Shown: positions 52,201 to 60,235 of the stretch, one piece after another
Numbering within the stretch: the first letter of the stretch is position 1
Layout of the letters: each line of letters opens with the position of its first letter
NCBI GenBank assembly: GCA_049841135.1
Contig: JASGHK010000002.1
Span: 372,001 to 436,000 of the forward strand
Origin: JACRCT01 sp049841135
GTDB lineage: Bacteria; Myxococcota; Myxococcia; Myxococcales; UBA5297
Length of the DNA: 64,000 nt
Reading direction: 5' to 3'
The notes under the pieces: generated by a model
The model's database searches: none
Told to the model about the DNA's origin: nothing
The model's input: only the letters and a program-made list of their open reading frames with translations
Translations under genes and position numbers: made by a program

Positions 52201-52470
52201 GAAGCGACCGTCGAGGCCGGGCGCACGCGACTGCGGCCCATCCTGATGACCACCATCGCCACGATTGTCGGCCTCTTCCCGATGGCGCTCGGCGTCGGCG
52301 AGGGGAGCGAGACCAACCTGCCGCTCGCCCGCGCCGTCATCGGCGGCCTGACGGTCTCGACGTTCTTCACCCTCTTCCTCATCCCGTCGCTCTACACGCT
52401 GCTCGAGCGGTTCACCAAGCGCGAGGTCGAGGATCCCGCGGCAGCCGACGTGGGAGGCGCCCATGAGTAG
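49297..52470 (+). CDS. RND-family multidrug efflux transporter (AcrB/HAE1-like)
   Basis: 1057 residues, with no frameshift. It has 12 membrane segments in two halves, two large periplasmic loops, and the TM4 proton-relay acids in GRLVDDSIVELENI. The N-terminal VDLFPNIDIPVIRI and C-terminal IGGLTVSTFFTLFLIPSLYTLL are family signatures. It exports substrates from periplasm and outer leaflet using protons. The substrate is unknown. Its 3' end overlaps the outer-membrane gene by eight bases. The GxxVDD loop reads RLVDDS rather than the LVVDDA of classical HAE1. Confidence 0.95.
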   Translation: MWLTRLALRNPVLILMASLMVCVLGYVSLTHLGVDLFPNIDIPVIRIATFYPGAGPEDIEKSITQPIERAVSSSPGIDRVESTSKQGLSAINVWFQYGTNLDNAQFDVSQRIAQVLSSLPPGVQQPFVLKFDITNLPVAMVVLTADDLDERQLYDLGYNVVEPQLERIPGVASATLSGGRTREVTVMAQRDALRTRGLGILDLVGAVRASNLLLPSGNLRAGDRDYNVFSNNEVGKVRELEDVVVRTGSVGSSGLPSPVVRVSDVATVVDGVADKTEIVRINGKPGVVFRVLKQPGANTIAVVDALTKTMGSLRGVPPNVKVELSFDQSRYIRAAVSALQHEAVQGGILAVLVILLFLASFRATGIIAVAIPLSIVATFVLLYFSGQTLNVFTLGGLALGVGRLVDDSIVELENIHRHFVVSSDRKTAVLAAAQEVAAPIFVSTLTTVIVFFPVLFLTGVAKNLFVPLALTITFALFLSFLVSRTVTPLLCLSMLKTGEPTGILGAVSRSLDKISDAYAVALAWALRHRAVVIVGTLGLFAASLTLVKKIGSEFFPDSDEAQFTVVYKRPVGTRVDRTVETGNQLEAAVIKELGKDFTVQIDQAGIPAGRAGLFSPNTGPHAGTLSVNLVPKTARSFSDVEATEKVRKAMRDAMPGVQAFYSNGGMVKRILNMGSSAPIDVEILGYDLDEGGAYAKQVLNRLRALNDEDGQPLLSDLQITREENYPELDVHVDRQKAGVLGLSEQQVAQSVLTTLSGNNQFAPVLYTDPGTGNIYNVNVRMDDRYRSQVSDLSDIFLRAPSGAMVSLDTVASVERGSGPVQINRKYLQRIIDVTANVAPGKDLGRASAATQKVLDELLPPEGFTVNLGGQTKAQKDAFSGLIFAAVMALALVYMVLASQFKSLLDPLVIMFSVPMGLSGVFAALLLTKTTLSVNSFMGIIMMVGIVVSNGVLLVDFANTLRARGKPLFEATVEAGRTRLRPILMTTIATIVGLFPMALGVGEGSETNLPLARAVIGGLTVSTFFTLFLIPSLYTLLERFTKREVEDPAAADVGGAHE

Positions 52471-53785
52471 GTGCGCTGGTCCACGCGCCCTCGTCCTGCT
52501 GGCACTGGTCTCGGTCGCCGTCGCCTCTCCGGCGGCGCGCGCCGAGGAGGGCGCGCCCACCCCGCCGATCGCCCCCAAGACGAAGGTCACCTTCGAGCAG
52601 GCGCTCTCGCGCGCCCTCGAGCGCAACCCCTCGGCCAAGCAGGCGCAGCAGGAGATCCTCCGGACCGAGGCCCTGGTGCGCGAGACGCGCGCGGCTTCCC
52701 TGCCCACGCTGACCGGCGTCGCCACCGGCACCCTGTTCGAATCGGCGCGCAGGCTCGGGACGACGCCCGACGGGCAAGTCGTTGTGTCGAGCCAGACGTC
52801 CCTCAATGCCAACCTCCAGCTTGGCCTGCCCCTGGTGGCGGTCCAGCGCTGGATGAGCTGGATCCACTCGCGCGACAACGCCGAGCTCAGCAAGGTCAGC
52901 GCCGAGGACGTCGGCCGCTCGCTGGCCATCACCGCGGCCCGCGCCTACCTCGCCGTGGTCGCGCAGAAGAAGAACCTGGAGGTCGCCGACCGCGCCCTCG
53001 CCACCGCCCAGAAGCACTACGAGTTCTCGCACGGGCGCCGGCTGGGCGGCATCGGCAACCGGCTCGACGAGGTGCGGGCCGAGCAGGAGGGCGAGTCCAC
53101 CCGCGCGGCGGCCGAGCTCTCGCGCGCCGTCCTCGCCCGGGCCCAGGAGGCCCTGGGCGTGGTGCTCGCCGTGGACGGGCCGGTCGACGCCGAACCCGAG
53201 GTCCCGCTTCCGGCGGTCCCCAGCCTCGACGACGCGCTCAAGGACATGCTGGCGCGCCGCACCGACGTCAAGGTGGCCGAGGGCCGCGCCGCTTATGCCG
53301 AAAAGGTCGTCCAGGACAGCTGGGCCGACTACATGCCCTCGCTCACCGGCAGCTTCCAGCCCTTCTACCAGGCGCCGGAGACCGCCGTCCCGCAGACCGG
53401 CTGGCAGGCGACGCTGGTGCTCAGCGTGCCCTTCTACGACGGCGGATTCCGTTACGGAGCCAGGCAGGAACGCGAGGCGGTCTCGGCACAGGCCAAGCTC
53501 GGGGTGGAGGCGCTCTCACGGCAGGCGCAGGCCGACCTGCGAGCGGCCTTCGAGGCGCTCAAGCGGGCCGAGGCCTCGCTCGCGGCCACCCAGCGCTCCG
53601 CCACGCTGGCCCGCGAGGCGCTCGACCTGGCGAACCAGGCCTACGCCGCCGGCGCCACGACCAACCTCGAGGTCATCGATGCCGAGCGCCGCGCCCGCGA
53701 TGCCGAGACGAGCGCTGCTATCTCCGAGGACTTGGCCCGGCAGGCTCGGCTGGATGTGCTGGCGGCGAGCGGGCGGTTCCCGTAG
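52463..53785 (+). CDS. TolC-family outer-membrane channel of the RND pump
   Basis: 440 residues with signal peptide (LVSVAVASPAARAEE) and two OEP domains (VTFEQALSRALERNPSAKQ early; TAARAYLAVVAQKKNLEVAD; LRAAFEALKRAEASLAAT). It starts inside the RND stop region, so translation is coupled. It is the outer-membrane duct of this pump. No frame problems. Confidence 0.9.
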   Translation: MSRCAGPRALVLLALVSVAVASPAARAEEGAPTPPIAPKTKVTFEQALSRALERNPSAKQAQQEILRTEALVRETRAASLPTLTGVATGTLFESARRLGTTPDGQVVVSSQTSLNANLQLGLPLVAVQRWMSWIHSRDNAELSKVSAEDVGRSLAITAARAYLAVVAQKKNLEVADRALATAQKHYEFSHGRRLGGIGNRLDEVRAEQEGESTRAAAELSRAVLARAQEALGVVLAVDGPVDAEPEVPLPAVPSLDDALKDMLARRTDVKVAEGRAAYAEKVVQDSWADYMPSLTGSFQPFYQAPETAVPQTGWQATLVLSVPFYDGGFRYGARQEREAVSAQAKLGVEALSRQAQADLRAAFEALKRAEASLAATQRSATLAREALDLANQAYAAGATTNLEVIDAERRARDAETSAAISEDLARQARLDVLAASGRFP

Positions 53786-54005
53786 CGCGGACTCGCTTGG
53801 CAGGCTGCAACCTGCACCGCCGTCTTTGCTCCACCTGGACCTCATCACTGCCCAGGGCTGAAGGAGGCCCGCGCGCTGACGCTTGCGGCTCGGGCTTCCC
53901 TGCCTTCACCCGCTCGAGCGGTGTCGGCGGCGCTGGACGCGGACGGGCCCTGCGGCGGATCATCCGCCCGCCACCGACCTCACGACACCACGGAGCTTTC
54001 TCTCG

Positions 54006-55481
54006 ATGATCCCCTCGCCCCGCCCCACCATCTACGGCGCCTACGCCCACGTCTGGCTCCGCGAGTTCGCGCTCAAGCTGCCCGGGCGACCGATGACGCT
54101 GGCCGAGGTGCCGGACGCCGAGCTCGACCGGCTGCAGTCCCTGGGCATCAACTGGTTCTGGCTCATCGGCGCCTGGCAGACCGGTCCCCTCGGCCGCAAC
54201 CACGCGGTCACCCACCCCGAGCTGCGCCAGCGCTGCCGCAAGATCCTCGACGACCTGGCCATCGGCGACATGGTCGGCTCGCCCTACGCCGTCCAGGAGT
54301 ACCGGGTGCACCGCGCGCTGGGCGGCGACGAGGCCCTGCTGGCCCTGCGCGCGCGGCTGGCCAAGCGCGGCATCAAGCTGATGCTCGACCTGGTCCCCAA
54401 CCACACCGCCTGCGACCACCCCTGGGTCCACGACCACCCCGAGTACTACCTGCCCGGCACGCTGGCCGACCTGGAGGCCAAGCGGGGCTTCTTCGCGGAG
54501 ACGGTCCAGGGCGACAGCGTCGTGCTCCATGGCAAGGACCCGTACTTCGAGCCGTGGATCGACACCGCCCAGCTCGACTGGCGCAACCCGGCGCTGGTCG
54601 AGGCCATGACCCTGCAGGTCGAGAGGCTCACCTCGCTGTGCGACGGCCTGCGCTGCGACATGGCGATGCTGGTGCTCAACGACGTGTTCCGCAAGACCTG
54701 GGGCCCGGGCCCCTACCGCGAGCCGACGTTCGAGCCGTGGAGCGCCATCGTCTCCGCGGCACGCGCGCGGGCCCCCAGCTTCGTGTTCCTGGCCGAGGTG
54801 TATTGGAACATGGAGGAGCGGCTCATCAAGCTCGGCTTCGACTGGGTCTACGACAAGGTCCTCTACGACCGGCTGTGCCACGACGACGCCGGCAACGTGC
54901 GCGGGCACCTGGCGGGCATCGAGCCCATCCAGCCGCTGGCGATGCGCTTCCTGGAGAACCACGACGAGCCGCGCGCCGCCTCGGTCTTCCCGCAGGCCCG
55001 GCACCGCGCGGCGGCGGTCGTGGCCGCGACCCTTCCCGGCCCGTTCTTCGTCCACTTCGGGCAGATGGAGGGCCGCAAGGAGAAGCTGCCCATCCAGCTC
55101 GGGCGCGCCCCGGCCGAGCGGGTGGACGAGAAGCTGGTGGCCTTCTACCGGACGCTGCTCAGAGGCGCGCGTGCGACGGGCGGCCAGTGGCAGCCGCTCC
55201 ACTGCCGCCCCGCCTGGGACGACAACGAGACCTGGGCGGACTTCCTGGTCAACAGCTGGAGCGACGGCGGCAAGAACCTGGTCGCCGCGGTGAACTTCTC
55301 GGACCGGCGGGCCCAGTGCTACGTGGACCTCTCTCCGCTTCCCGTCCCGGACGGCCCGGTGGTGCTCAGCGACGCGCTCACGGGGGACACCTACGCGCGC
55401 GACGGCCGGGAGCTGCGGACCCGCGGCCTGTACGTCGAGCTGCCCGCCTGGGGCTCGCACCTCTTCCACTTCGGCCGGTAG
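54006..55481 (+). CDS. GH13 (alpha-amylase-family) glycosidase
   Basis: 491 residues. The (beta/alpha)8 barrel motifs are intact: LMLDLVPNHT (about residue 125), nucleophile Asp in GLRCDMAML (about 217), acid/base Glu in FLAEVYW (about 263) and FLENHDEPR (about 318). A C-terminal beta domain follows. There is no signal peptide, so it is cytoplasmic and probably acts on maltodextrin, glycogen or trehalose-type substrates. I chose the ATG at 54006; upstream frame is not protein-like. Confidence 0.9.
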   Translation: MIPSPRPTIYGAYAHVWLREFALKLPGRPMTLAEVPDAELDRLQSLGINWFWLIGAWQTGPLGRNHAVTHPELRQRCRKILDDLAIGDMVGSPYAVQEYRVHRALGGDEALLALRARLAKRGIKLMLDLVPNHTACDHPWVHDHPEYYLPGTLADLEAKRGFFAETVQGDSVVLHGKDPYFEPWIDTAQLDWRNPALVEAMTLQVERLTSLCDGLRCDMAMLVLNDVFRKTWGPGPYREPTFEPWSAIVSAARARAPSFVFLAEVYWNMEERLIKLGFDWVYDKVLYDRLCHDDAGNVRGHLAGIEPIQPLAMRFLENHDEPRAASVFPQARHRAAAVVAATLPGPFFVHFGQMEGRKEKLPIQLGRAPAERVDEKLVAFYRTLLRGARATGGQWQPLHCRPAWDDNETWADFLVNSWSDGGKNLVAAVNFSDRRAQCYVDLSPLPVPDGPVVLSDALTGDTYARDGRELRTRGLYVELPAWGSHLFHFGR

Positions 55482-55499
55482 CGCGGCTTCGGTTCGCTC

Positions 55500-55622
55500 A
55501 TGACCGGCAGCGAGTACCTGCTGTTGCTCCCGATCGGACTGCTCCTGCTTGCGGGCGCAGTCCTGGTCTTTGTGGTCGCGCGCTCGCGGAAGGCGCCGCC
55601 GGACGAGGGTCCGAAGCTGTAG
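55500..55622 (+). CDS. Small single-pass membrane protein
   Basis: A 40-residue frame from the ATG at 55500: an N-terminal MTGSEYLLLLPIGLLLL stretch and a hydrophobic run ending VFVVARSRK, then a short polar tail. It lies 18 bases after the GH13 stop and just before a tandem repeat. The clear transmembrane-plus-basic pattern supports a real peptide, but there is no strong ribosome-binding site. Confidence 0.5.
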   Translation: MTGSEYLLLLPIGLLLLAGAVLVFVVARSRKAPPDEGPKL

Positions 55623-55671
55623 TGCCGGCATCCAGAAGCGCAGGGCCCACCCACGGCGCGCCTCAGATCAA

Positions 55672-55930
55672 GGGATTCGAAGGGTGCCCCGAGCACAGAG
55701 GCCCGGCACCACCCACGCGCGCTTCAGAATGAAGGGATTCGAAGGGCGCCCCGGGCTCAGAGGCCCGGCCCCACCCACGCGCGCTTCAGATGAAGGAGGG
55801 GATTCGAAGGGCGCCCCGGGCACGGAGGCCCGGTCCCACCCACCGCGCGCTTCAGATGAAGGGATTCGAAGGGTGCCCCGGGCACAGAGGCCCGGCCCCA
55901 CCCACGCGCGCTTCGGATGAAGGGATCCGA
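55672..55930. repeat. Tandem repeat with a 61-64-bp unit, five copies
   Basis: The word GGGATTCGAAGGG (last copy GGGATCCGAAAGG) starts at 55672, 55734, 55798, 55861 and 55922, giving periods of 62, 64, 63 and 61. Each unit also holds GCCCGG and CCACCCACGCGCGC words. It separates the small membrane protein from the convergent lipoprotein gene. Open frames run through it on both strands, but translations differ between units because the period is not a fixed multiple of three. Confidence 0.85.
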
Positions 55931-55968
55931 AAGGAGCTTCAGGCACAGAGCTCGGGGTGACCAGCAGG

Positions 55969-57259
55969 TCAGGGCAGCGGCAGAAGGCTGGAGGCGTGGT
56001 CGATGCCGCCTCCGGATTCGCACGCCGCGCGGTCGAAGAACCATAGTTCCGCGTCGTCCTGATGGTAGGCGAGCAGGTTCGCCACCCGGCTCGCCAGGTC
56101 GTCGCGCGCCGGCAGGAGCACGAGCCGGTCCGGCTTGAGCGCGACGACGAGGTACGGCAGCGAGCACAGCCCGCCGCCGCGGCAGGGCCCCGAGAGCGTC
56201 AGGCGCCCCTCGCCCAGCCGGACCTGCCAGGTTTCCGGCCGCTTCGACTTCGACTTCTCCTGCTCGAGCCGGACGAGCTCGGTGCCCTTGGCCTTGAGCT
56301 TGAAGCCCTCGCAGCGAGCCCCCAGCCCGTCGACCAGCGGAACGAAGACCGTCCGGTCCTTCTTGACCTGCTTCTCGAGCTTCCCGTGCCAGGGCGGGAC
56401 CGTCTCCGAGCGCAGCGTAGCCCTCCGGCAGCCCCGACTCGCCGTCGAAGCCGACCACCTGGGTCTTCTCGAGCAGCCGCAGCGGGCAGTGATCGTCGCC
56501 ACGGGCATCGAGGATGGGCCGGTCGACCCAGCCGCGCAGCTCGATTCCCTGCGCCGATTGCGCGACGCGCTGGAGCTCGGCGCCGCCCTTCTCCGGCTTC
56601 GACTCGGTGATCTCCAGGCGGCCGCAGCGGGTCTGGGCGAACGCAGACGCGGCAACCCCAGGCTCGGCGCGCAGCACCCTGCGCTGGTCGCGCACGTGCT
56701 GCGACGACACCAGCACCGCGCGCGGGCTCAGCTCCTGGGGGCCCACGCTGTCGACGGGGAGCCACGCCACGAGCGGGCCATTGCCGGAAGCGGGCGAGAA
56801 AGAGCGCAGCAAGACCTGGACGTGGCAGGCGTCCATGGAGACGACCGGCAAGTAGGCCCCGGGGAAGGCGCGGCCGATCTCCGGGCCCTTCGGCGAGAGG
56901 AAGAGCGCCGCCTCCGTCTGCACGAAGACGCCGATGCCGCGCTCTTCGCCTGCCGCCGTGCCCTTGAGCTCGGGAGCGTAGCCTTCGATCGGATCGCCCT
57001 TCGGGTCGCGCGCGCGGATGCGTCCGTCGGGGAGCAGCTCGACGGTCAACGGGTTCCAGACGTCGGCGACCACCGCGCCGTTCTGCGCGCCGAGCACCTC
57101 GCCGCCGCGGAGGACCACCGGGACGGGCGCCGTCCGCGCACAAGGGTCCGTTGGCCGGACGTCGCGCTTCGGCGGCGGCGTCGTCGTGCACGCGGCGGCC
57201 AGGAGGGCGACGACGAGGCCGGCCGCGAACGGCGAGCGAGCTAAGAAGGGACAGGGCAT
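55969..57259 (-). CDS. Putative lipoprotein of unknown function, one frameshift
   Basis: About 429 residues after repair. Lipobox VALLAAACTTTPPPKRD, followed by a long domain with paired cysteines (DACHVQ, QTRCGRLE, DDHCPLRLLEK) and a beta-rich SH3-like part (NGPLVAWLPVDSVGP). An extra G near 56421-56423 breaks the frame after SGLPE; removing it gives ATLRSETVPPWHGKLEKQV and a stop at 55969. A start at 57274 (TTG) is possible. Function unknown. Confidence 0.7.
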
Positions 57260-57284
57260 CCGGTGCTCGCGCAAGAGTGGCTGG

Positions 57285-57956
57285 CTACCGCTTGCCGACG
57301 GGGAGGACGGCCAGGGGCTCCTCTCCGGCCGGCAGCGCGAGGAACTCCCGAGTGACGTCGACCTTGAAGCCGCCGACGAAGGTGGAGCCCAGGCCCAGCG
57401 CCGTCGCCTGGAGGAAGAAGGCCTGCGCCGCGAGCCCCGACTCCTGCGCGACGAAGACCTTGGCGCGCGCCTCGTCCTTGATCTTGGGGGTGGCGCGGGC
57501 GACGGTCCCGGTGACGAAGAAGACCGCCGGCGCCTTCTTGATCCAGTCCTGGCCGATGGCCTTCTCGACGAGCTCCGCGCGTCGGTCGCCCGGCTTGAGC
57601 GGGATCAGCGCGTGCTTGGCGGTGTCGTAGCGGTACAGGCCCGGCGCAAGGCCGGTCACGCTTCCCGCGAGGACGTAGAGATCCAAGGGGTAGGTCGCCA
57701 TGGCCGATGGCGTGGTGCGGTGCCCCTTGTCGTCGGTGGTGCCTTGCGCAGCCCAGCAGAGCTGGCCGACGTCGGCGAGGGCCAGGGCATCCGGCGACGG
57801 CGTGCGCACCGAGCGCCGCTCCTTGAGGGCCTTCTCGAGCGAGACCTTGCCGTCGGTCTTGGGCGCCGGCAGCGCAATGGACGGCGGGGTCTGCGCATGG
57901 GTCAGGCCGGCGACAAACGACAGGGCGAGGACGAGCGCGAAGCAGACGGTCTTCAT
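57285..57956 (-). CDS. SagB/ThcOx-type nitroreductase-like protein with signal peptide
   Basis: 223 residues. A signal peptide (ALVLALSFVAGLTHAQ) precedes a nitroreductase-fold domain: ERRSVRTPSPDALALADVGQ, QLCWAAQGTT, TTPSAMATYPLDLYVLAG and LYRYDTAKHALIPLKPG. SagB-type FMN enzymes oxidise azolines in RiPP pathways, but many stand-alone relatives have unknown substrates. Export would be unusual for an FMN enzyme. It lies about 10 kb from the YcaO gene, so a link is not supported by position. Confidence 0.8.
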   Translation of the reverse strand: MKTVCFALVLALSFVAGLTHAQTPPSIALPAPKTDGKVSLEKALKERRSVRTPSPDALALADVGQLCWAAQGTTDDKGHRTTPSAMATYPLDLYVLAGSVTGLAPGLYRYDTAKHALIPLKPGDRRAELVEKAIGQDWIKKAPAVFFVTGTVARATPKIKDEARAKVFVAQESGLAAQAFFLQATALGLGSTFVGGFKVDVTREFLALPAGEEPLAVLPVGKR

Positions 57957-58083
57957 GGCGGGTGCGGTCTCCACGAGATGCGGGTCGGGGAGGAGGTTGA
58001 AGCGCACTTGGAGCGAGAGCGCAAGCCGGCCGCCGCCCTTGGCCCGACCCGCGCAGTCGACTATCAAGTGTCGGCCAGCCGCC

Positions 58084-59463
58084 ATGCCCACCCTGCCCTT
58101 CATCGCCGCCGCGCTCGCCGTCGCCACCGCGTTCCTCGTCCTCGGAGCGCTCTCCGGCAGGCGCGTTCGCAGCGCGGCCGACTTCGGCATCGCCGGACGC
58201 GCGGCGACGGCGACGGGAGTGAGCGGCGCGCTGCTCGGTGCCCTGGTCGGCGGGGCGTCGACCGTGGGCACCGCCGAGCTCGCCTACCAACACGGCCTCT
58301 CCGCCTGCTGGTTCACGGTCGGCGGTGGCCTCGGCTGCCTGGTGCTCGGCGTCTGGCTGGCGCGACCGCTGCGCCGGAGCGCGTTGGAGACCATCCCCCA
58401 GTTCCTGGAGAAGCACTACGGGCGTCCGGTGGGCCTGGTCGTGCTCGCCGCCTCGTCGCTGGGGTCATTCCTGTCGGTGGTGGCGCAGCTCATCGCCGGG
58501 ACCGCGCTCATGCGCACGCTCGCGCCGTCCGCGCCCATCGCACCGGTCTCCGCCGGCGCGCTGATCGTCGTGCTCACCGTGGGCTTCGCGGCGGCCGGGG
58601 GCCTCAAGAGCTACGCCGCGCTCGGCCAGGCGAAGATCGCCGCGCTCTACGCCGTCTGCCTGGCCTGCGGCGCCGCGGCCTGGTCGCGCGGCTCGACGCC
58701 CTCGCACCTGTGGGCGGCGCTGCCGCACGAGACCTTCTTCGACCCCTTGAGCCTGGGATGGACCGACGCGAGCGCGGCGACCTCGCTGGTCGTCGGGGTG
58801 CTCTGCACGCAGATCTACGTGCAGGCCGTCTTCTCCGCCTCCGACGAGCGCACGGCCAGGACCGGCGCCCTGCTCTCCGCGGCGCTGATGCCGCCGCTCG
58901 GCGCGCTCGGGATCTGGGTGGGCCTCTCCATGCGCGCTTCTGGCCTGAGCGTTCCGCCGGCGCAGGTGCTCCCGGCGTTCCTCCAGCTCGCGTTCCCAGC
59001 TCCGATCGCCGGGGCGCTGTGGGCGGTGCTGCTACTCACCGTGGTCGGTACCGCGGCCGGGCTGGGGCTGGGCATGGCGACCAACCTCACCCGCGACCTC
59101 GCTCCCTTCCGCTCCGAATCGCCTTGGCCCGGGCGGGTCGCCTTCCTCGGACTGGTGCTGCTCGCGGCAGCCCTCGCGCTCGGCCGTGAGACGCCGATCC
59201 TCGCCTTCAGCTACCTGGCGATGGGACTGCGCGGCGCCGGGACCTTCTTTCCCTTCCTCTTGGCCATCCTGTGGCCCGGCCGCCTTCCCGCGCGGTGGGC
59301 GCTCGCCTCGAGCCTCCTGGGGCTGGCGACCCTGCTCCTCTGGCCGCTGACCGGCCTGCGCTTCGACCCGCTCTTCGCCGGGCTCTCGGTCTCCGGCCTC
59401 TGCATCGGCTCGGGCGTCGTGCTCGCTGCGCGGCCCCGCCTAGGCGGTTCGACCTGGAGCTGA
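58084..59463 (+). CDS. Sodium:solute symporter (SSS family)
   Basis: 459 residues, about 12-13 membrane segments. SSS landmarks: DFGIAGRAATATGVSGALLG, TAELAYQHGLSACWFTVGGG, ETIPQFLEKHYGRPVGLVVL and AAGGLKSYAALGQAKI. It imports a solute with sodium; the substrate is not clear and could be a small organic acid or amino acid. Its start lies between a divergent exported nitroreductase gene and itself, with no evident operon. Confidence 0.85.
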   Translation: MPTLPFIAAALAVATAFLVLGALSGRRVRSAADFGIAGRAATATGVSGALLGALVGGASTVGTAELAYQHGLSACWFTVGGGLGCLVLGVWLARPLRRSALETIPQFLEKHYGRPVGLVVLAASSLGSFLSVVAQLIAGTALMRTLAPSAPIAPVSAGALIVVLTVGFAAAGGLKSYAALGQAKIAALYAVCLACGAAAWSRGSTPSHLWAALPHETFFDPLSLGWTDASAATSLVVGVLCTQIYVQAVFSASDERTARTGALLSAALMPPLGALGIWVGLSMRASGLSVPPAQVLPAFLQLAFPAPIAGALWAVLLLTVVGTAAGLGLGMATNLTRDLAPFRSESPWPGRVAFLGLVLLAAALALGRETPILAFSYLAMGLRGAGTFFPFLLAILWPGRLPARWALASSLLGLATLLLWPLTGLRFDPLFAGLSVSGLCIGSGVVLAARPRLGGSTWS

Positions 59464-59508
59464 GGACTTGGATCGACGTGAATCATCGCCTCGGGGCCAC
59501 GCGCCGGG

Positions 59509-59552
59509 TTCCCCCTCTCCGCGAAGCCGGAGAGGGGGTCAGGGGGTGAGGC
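59509..59552. repeat. 44-bp copy of the hairpin found in the 426-bp element
   Basis: Same orientation as 45154-45197 and identical over 44 bases; it includes CTCTCCGCGAAGCCGGAGAG and TCAGGGGGTGAGGC. It lies between the symporter gene and the convergent small membrane protein gene, without the long arms seen at 44771-45196. Confidence 0.85.
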
Positions 59553-59591
59553 CCGCCGCGCCGCCTCAGCGGGACGCCGAATTGGCCTCGA

Positions 59592-59870
59592 TCAGCCTTT
59601 CGTCTCCGACGGCCTCTTCGAGAGCATCCAGCGCGCGAAGTCCCACAAGCCGGTGAAGCGGTAACCGGGATCCACCCAGCGCTCGATGACGTAGAAGGCG
59701 AAGAAGTAGAAGCGACAGAAGGCCCAGACGCAGACGCCCAGCAGGAGTGCAACGCGCCACTCTGGGCGCTCCCAAAGCAGCAGCGCCGCCGAGAGCAGGC
59801 CCAGGACAAGGAAGAGGACGCCCTTGAGGACGATGAGGCGCTTGCTCTTGAGGTCTTCGAAGACGGTCAT
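59592..59870 (-). CDS. Small membrane protein, two membrane segments
   Basis: 92 residues. Two hydrophobic helices (LKGVLFLVLGLLSAALLL and VALLLGVCVWAFCRFYFFAF) are separated by a short loop with WERPEW, then WVDPGYRFTGLWDFARWML and a basic tail. Looks like a real, conserved type of small integral protein. No family name recognised. The ATG at 59870 has no strong ribosome-binding site. Confidence 0.65.
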   Translation of the reverse strand: MTVFEDLKSKRLIVLKGVLFLVLGLLSAALLLWERPEWRVALLLGVCVWAFCRFYFFAFYVIERWVDPGYRFTGLWDFARWMLSKRPSETKG

Positions 59871-60147
59871 GCCGGCGATCGTTGCAGCAACAGCAAGCGC
59901 TGCGCCAGGAGTCGGCGAGCTTGTGTGCCTTGTCTGCCTTCACTCGGCGGTCGATTCCTGGCCGGTCACTGCACGGGGCCCAACCATCCCCGACGCGCTG
60001 ACGCTTGCGGCTCGCATCGGGTCCGGCGAACGCGCCGACCAGACCCGGTGACAGCCTGTCCCGCTCATCCTGACCGGCGATGACAGCTTGGCACCGAGCG
60101 ACCGTCGCGCGGCTCGCTTCTCCTCTGAGACGACCTCACCGAACGTG
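59871..60147. other. Intergenic DNA upstream of the pseudopilin gene
   Basis: No convincing gene. It holds a 20-bp word (GCGCTGACGCTTGCGGCTCG at 59995-60014) that also occurs at 53873-53892, between two unrelated genes. The frames open on the minus strand are antisense shadows. The sigma-54 promoter starts just after it. Confidence 0.5.
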
Positions 60148-60163
60148 TGGCACCGCGGTTGCT
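60148..60163 (+). promoter_or_regulatory. Sigma-54 (-24/-12) promoter for the pseudopilin gene
   Basis: TGGCACCGCGGTTGCT matches the consensus TGGCAC-N5-TTGCW exactly, with GG and GC ten bases apart. It lies about 73 bases before the ATG at 60236, a normal leader length. Sigma-54 promoters need an NtrC-type activator; two such genes are in this window, though neither need be the one used. Pilin-like genes are often sigma-54 dependent. Confidence 0.8.
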
Positions 60164-60235
60164 CTGCGTCCGGCCCGAGAGCTCTGCCGCGGCGATCTCC
60201 GCCGCGCTCGCTAGAGCTTCGTCATGGAGGAGCGC

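Noticed and set aside
48994..52932. A 1312-residue minus-strand gene
   Set aside because: It is antisense to the intact RND and adaptor genes, and its composition is the Asp/Glu/His/Arg pattern of such shadows.
55672..55930. A CRISPR array or a coding repeat
   Set aside because: Units are contiguous with no spacers, and period changes break every frame.
59871..60223. A gene upstream of the pseudopilin
   Set aside because: No frame has coding character; the region contains the sigma-54 promoter.
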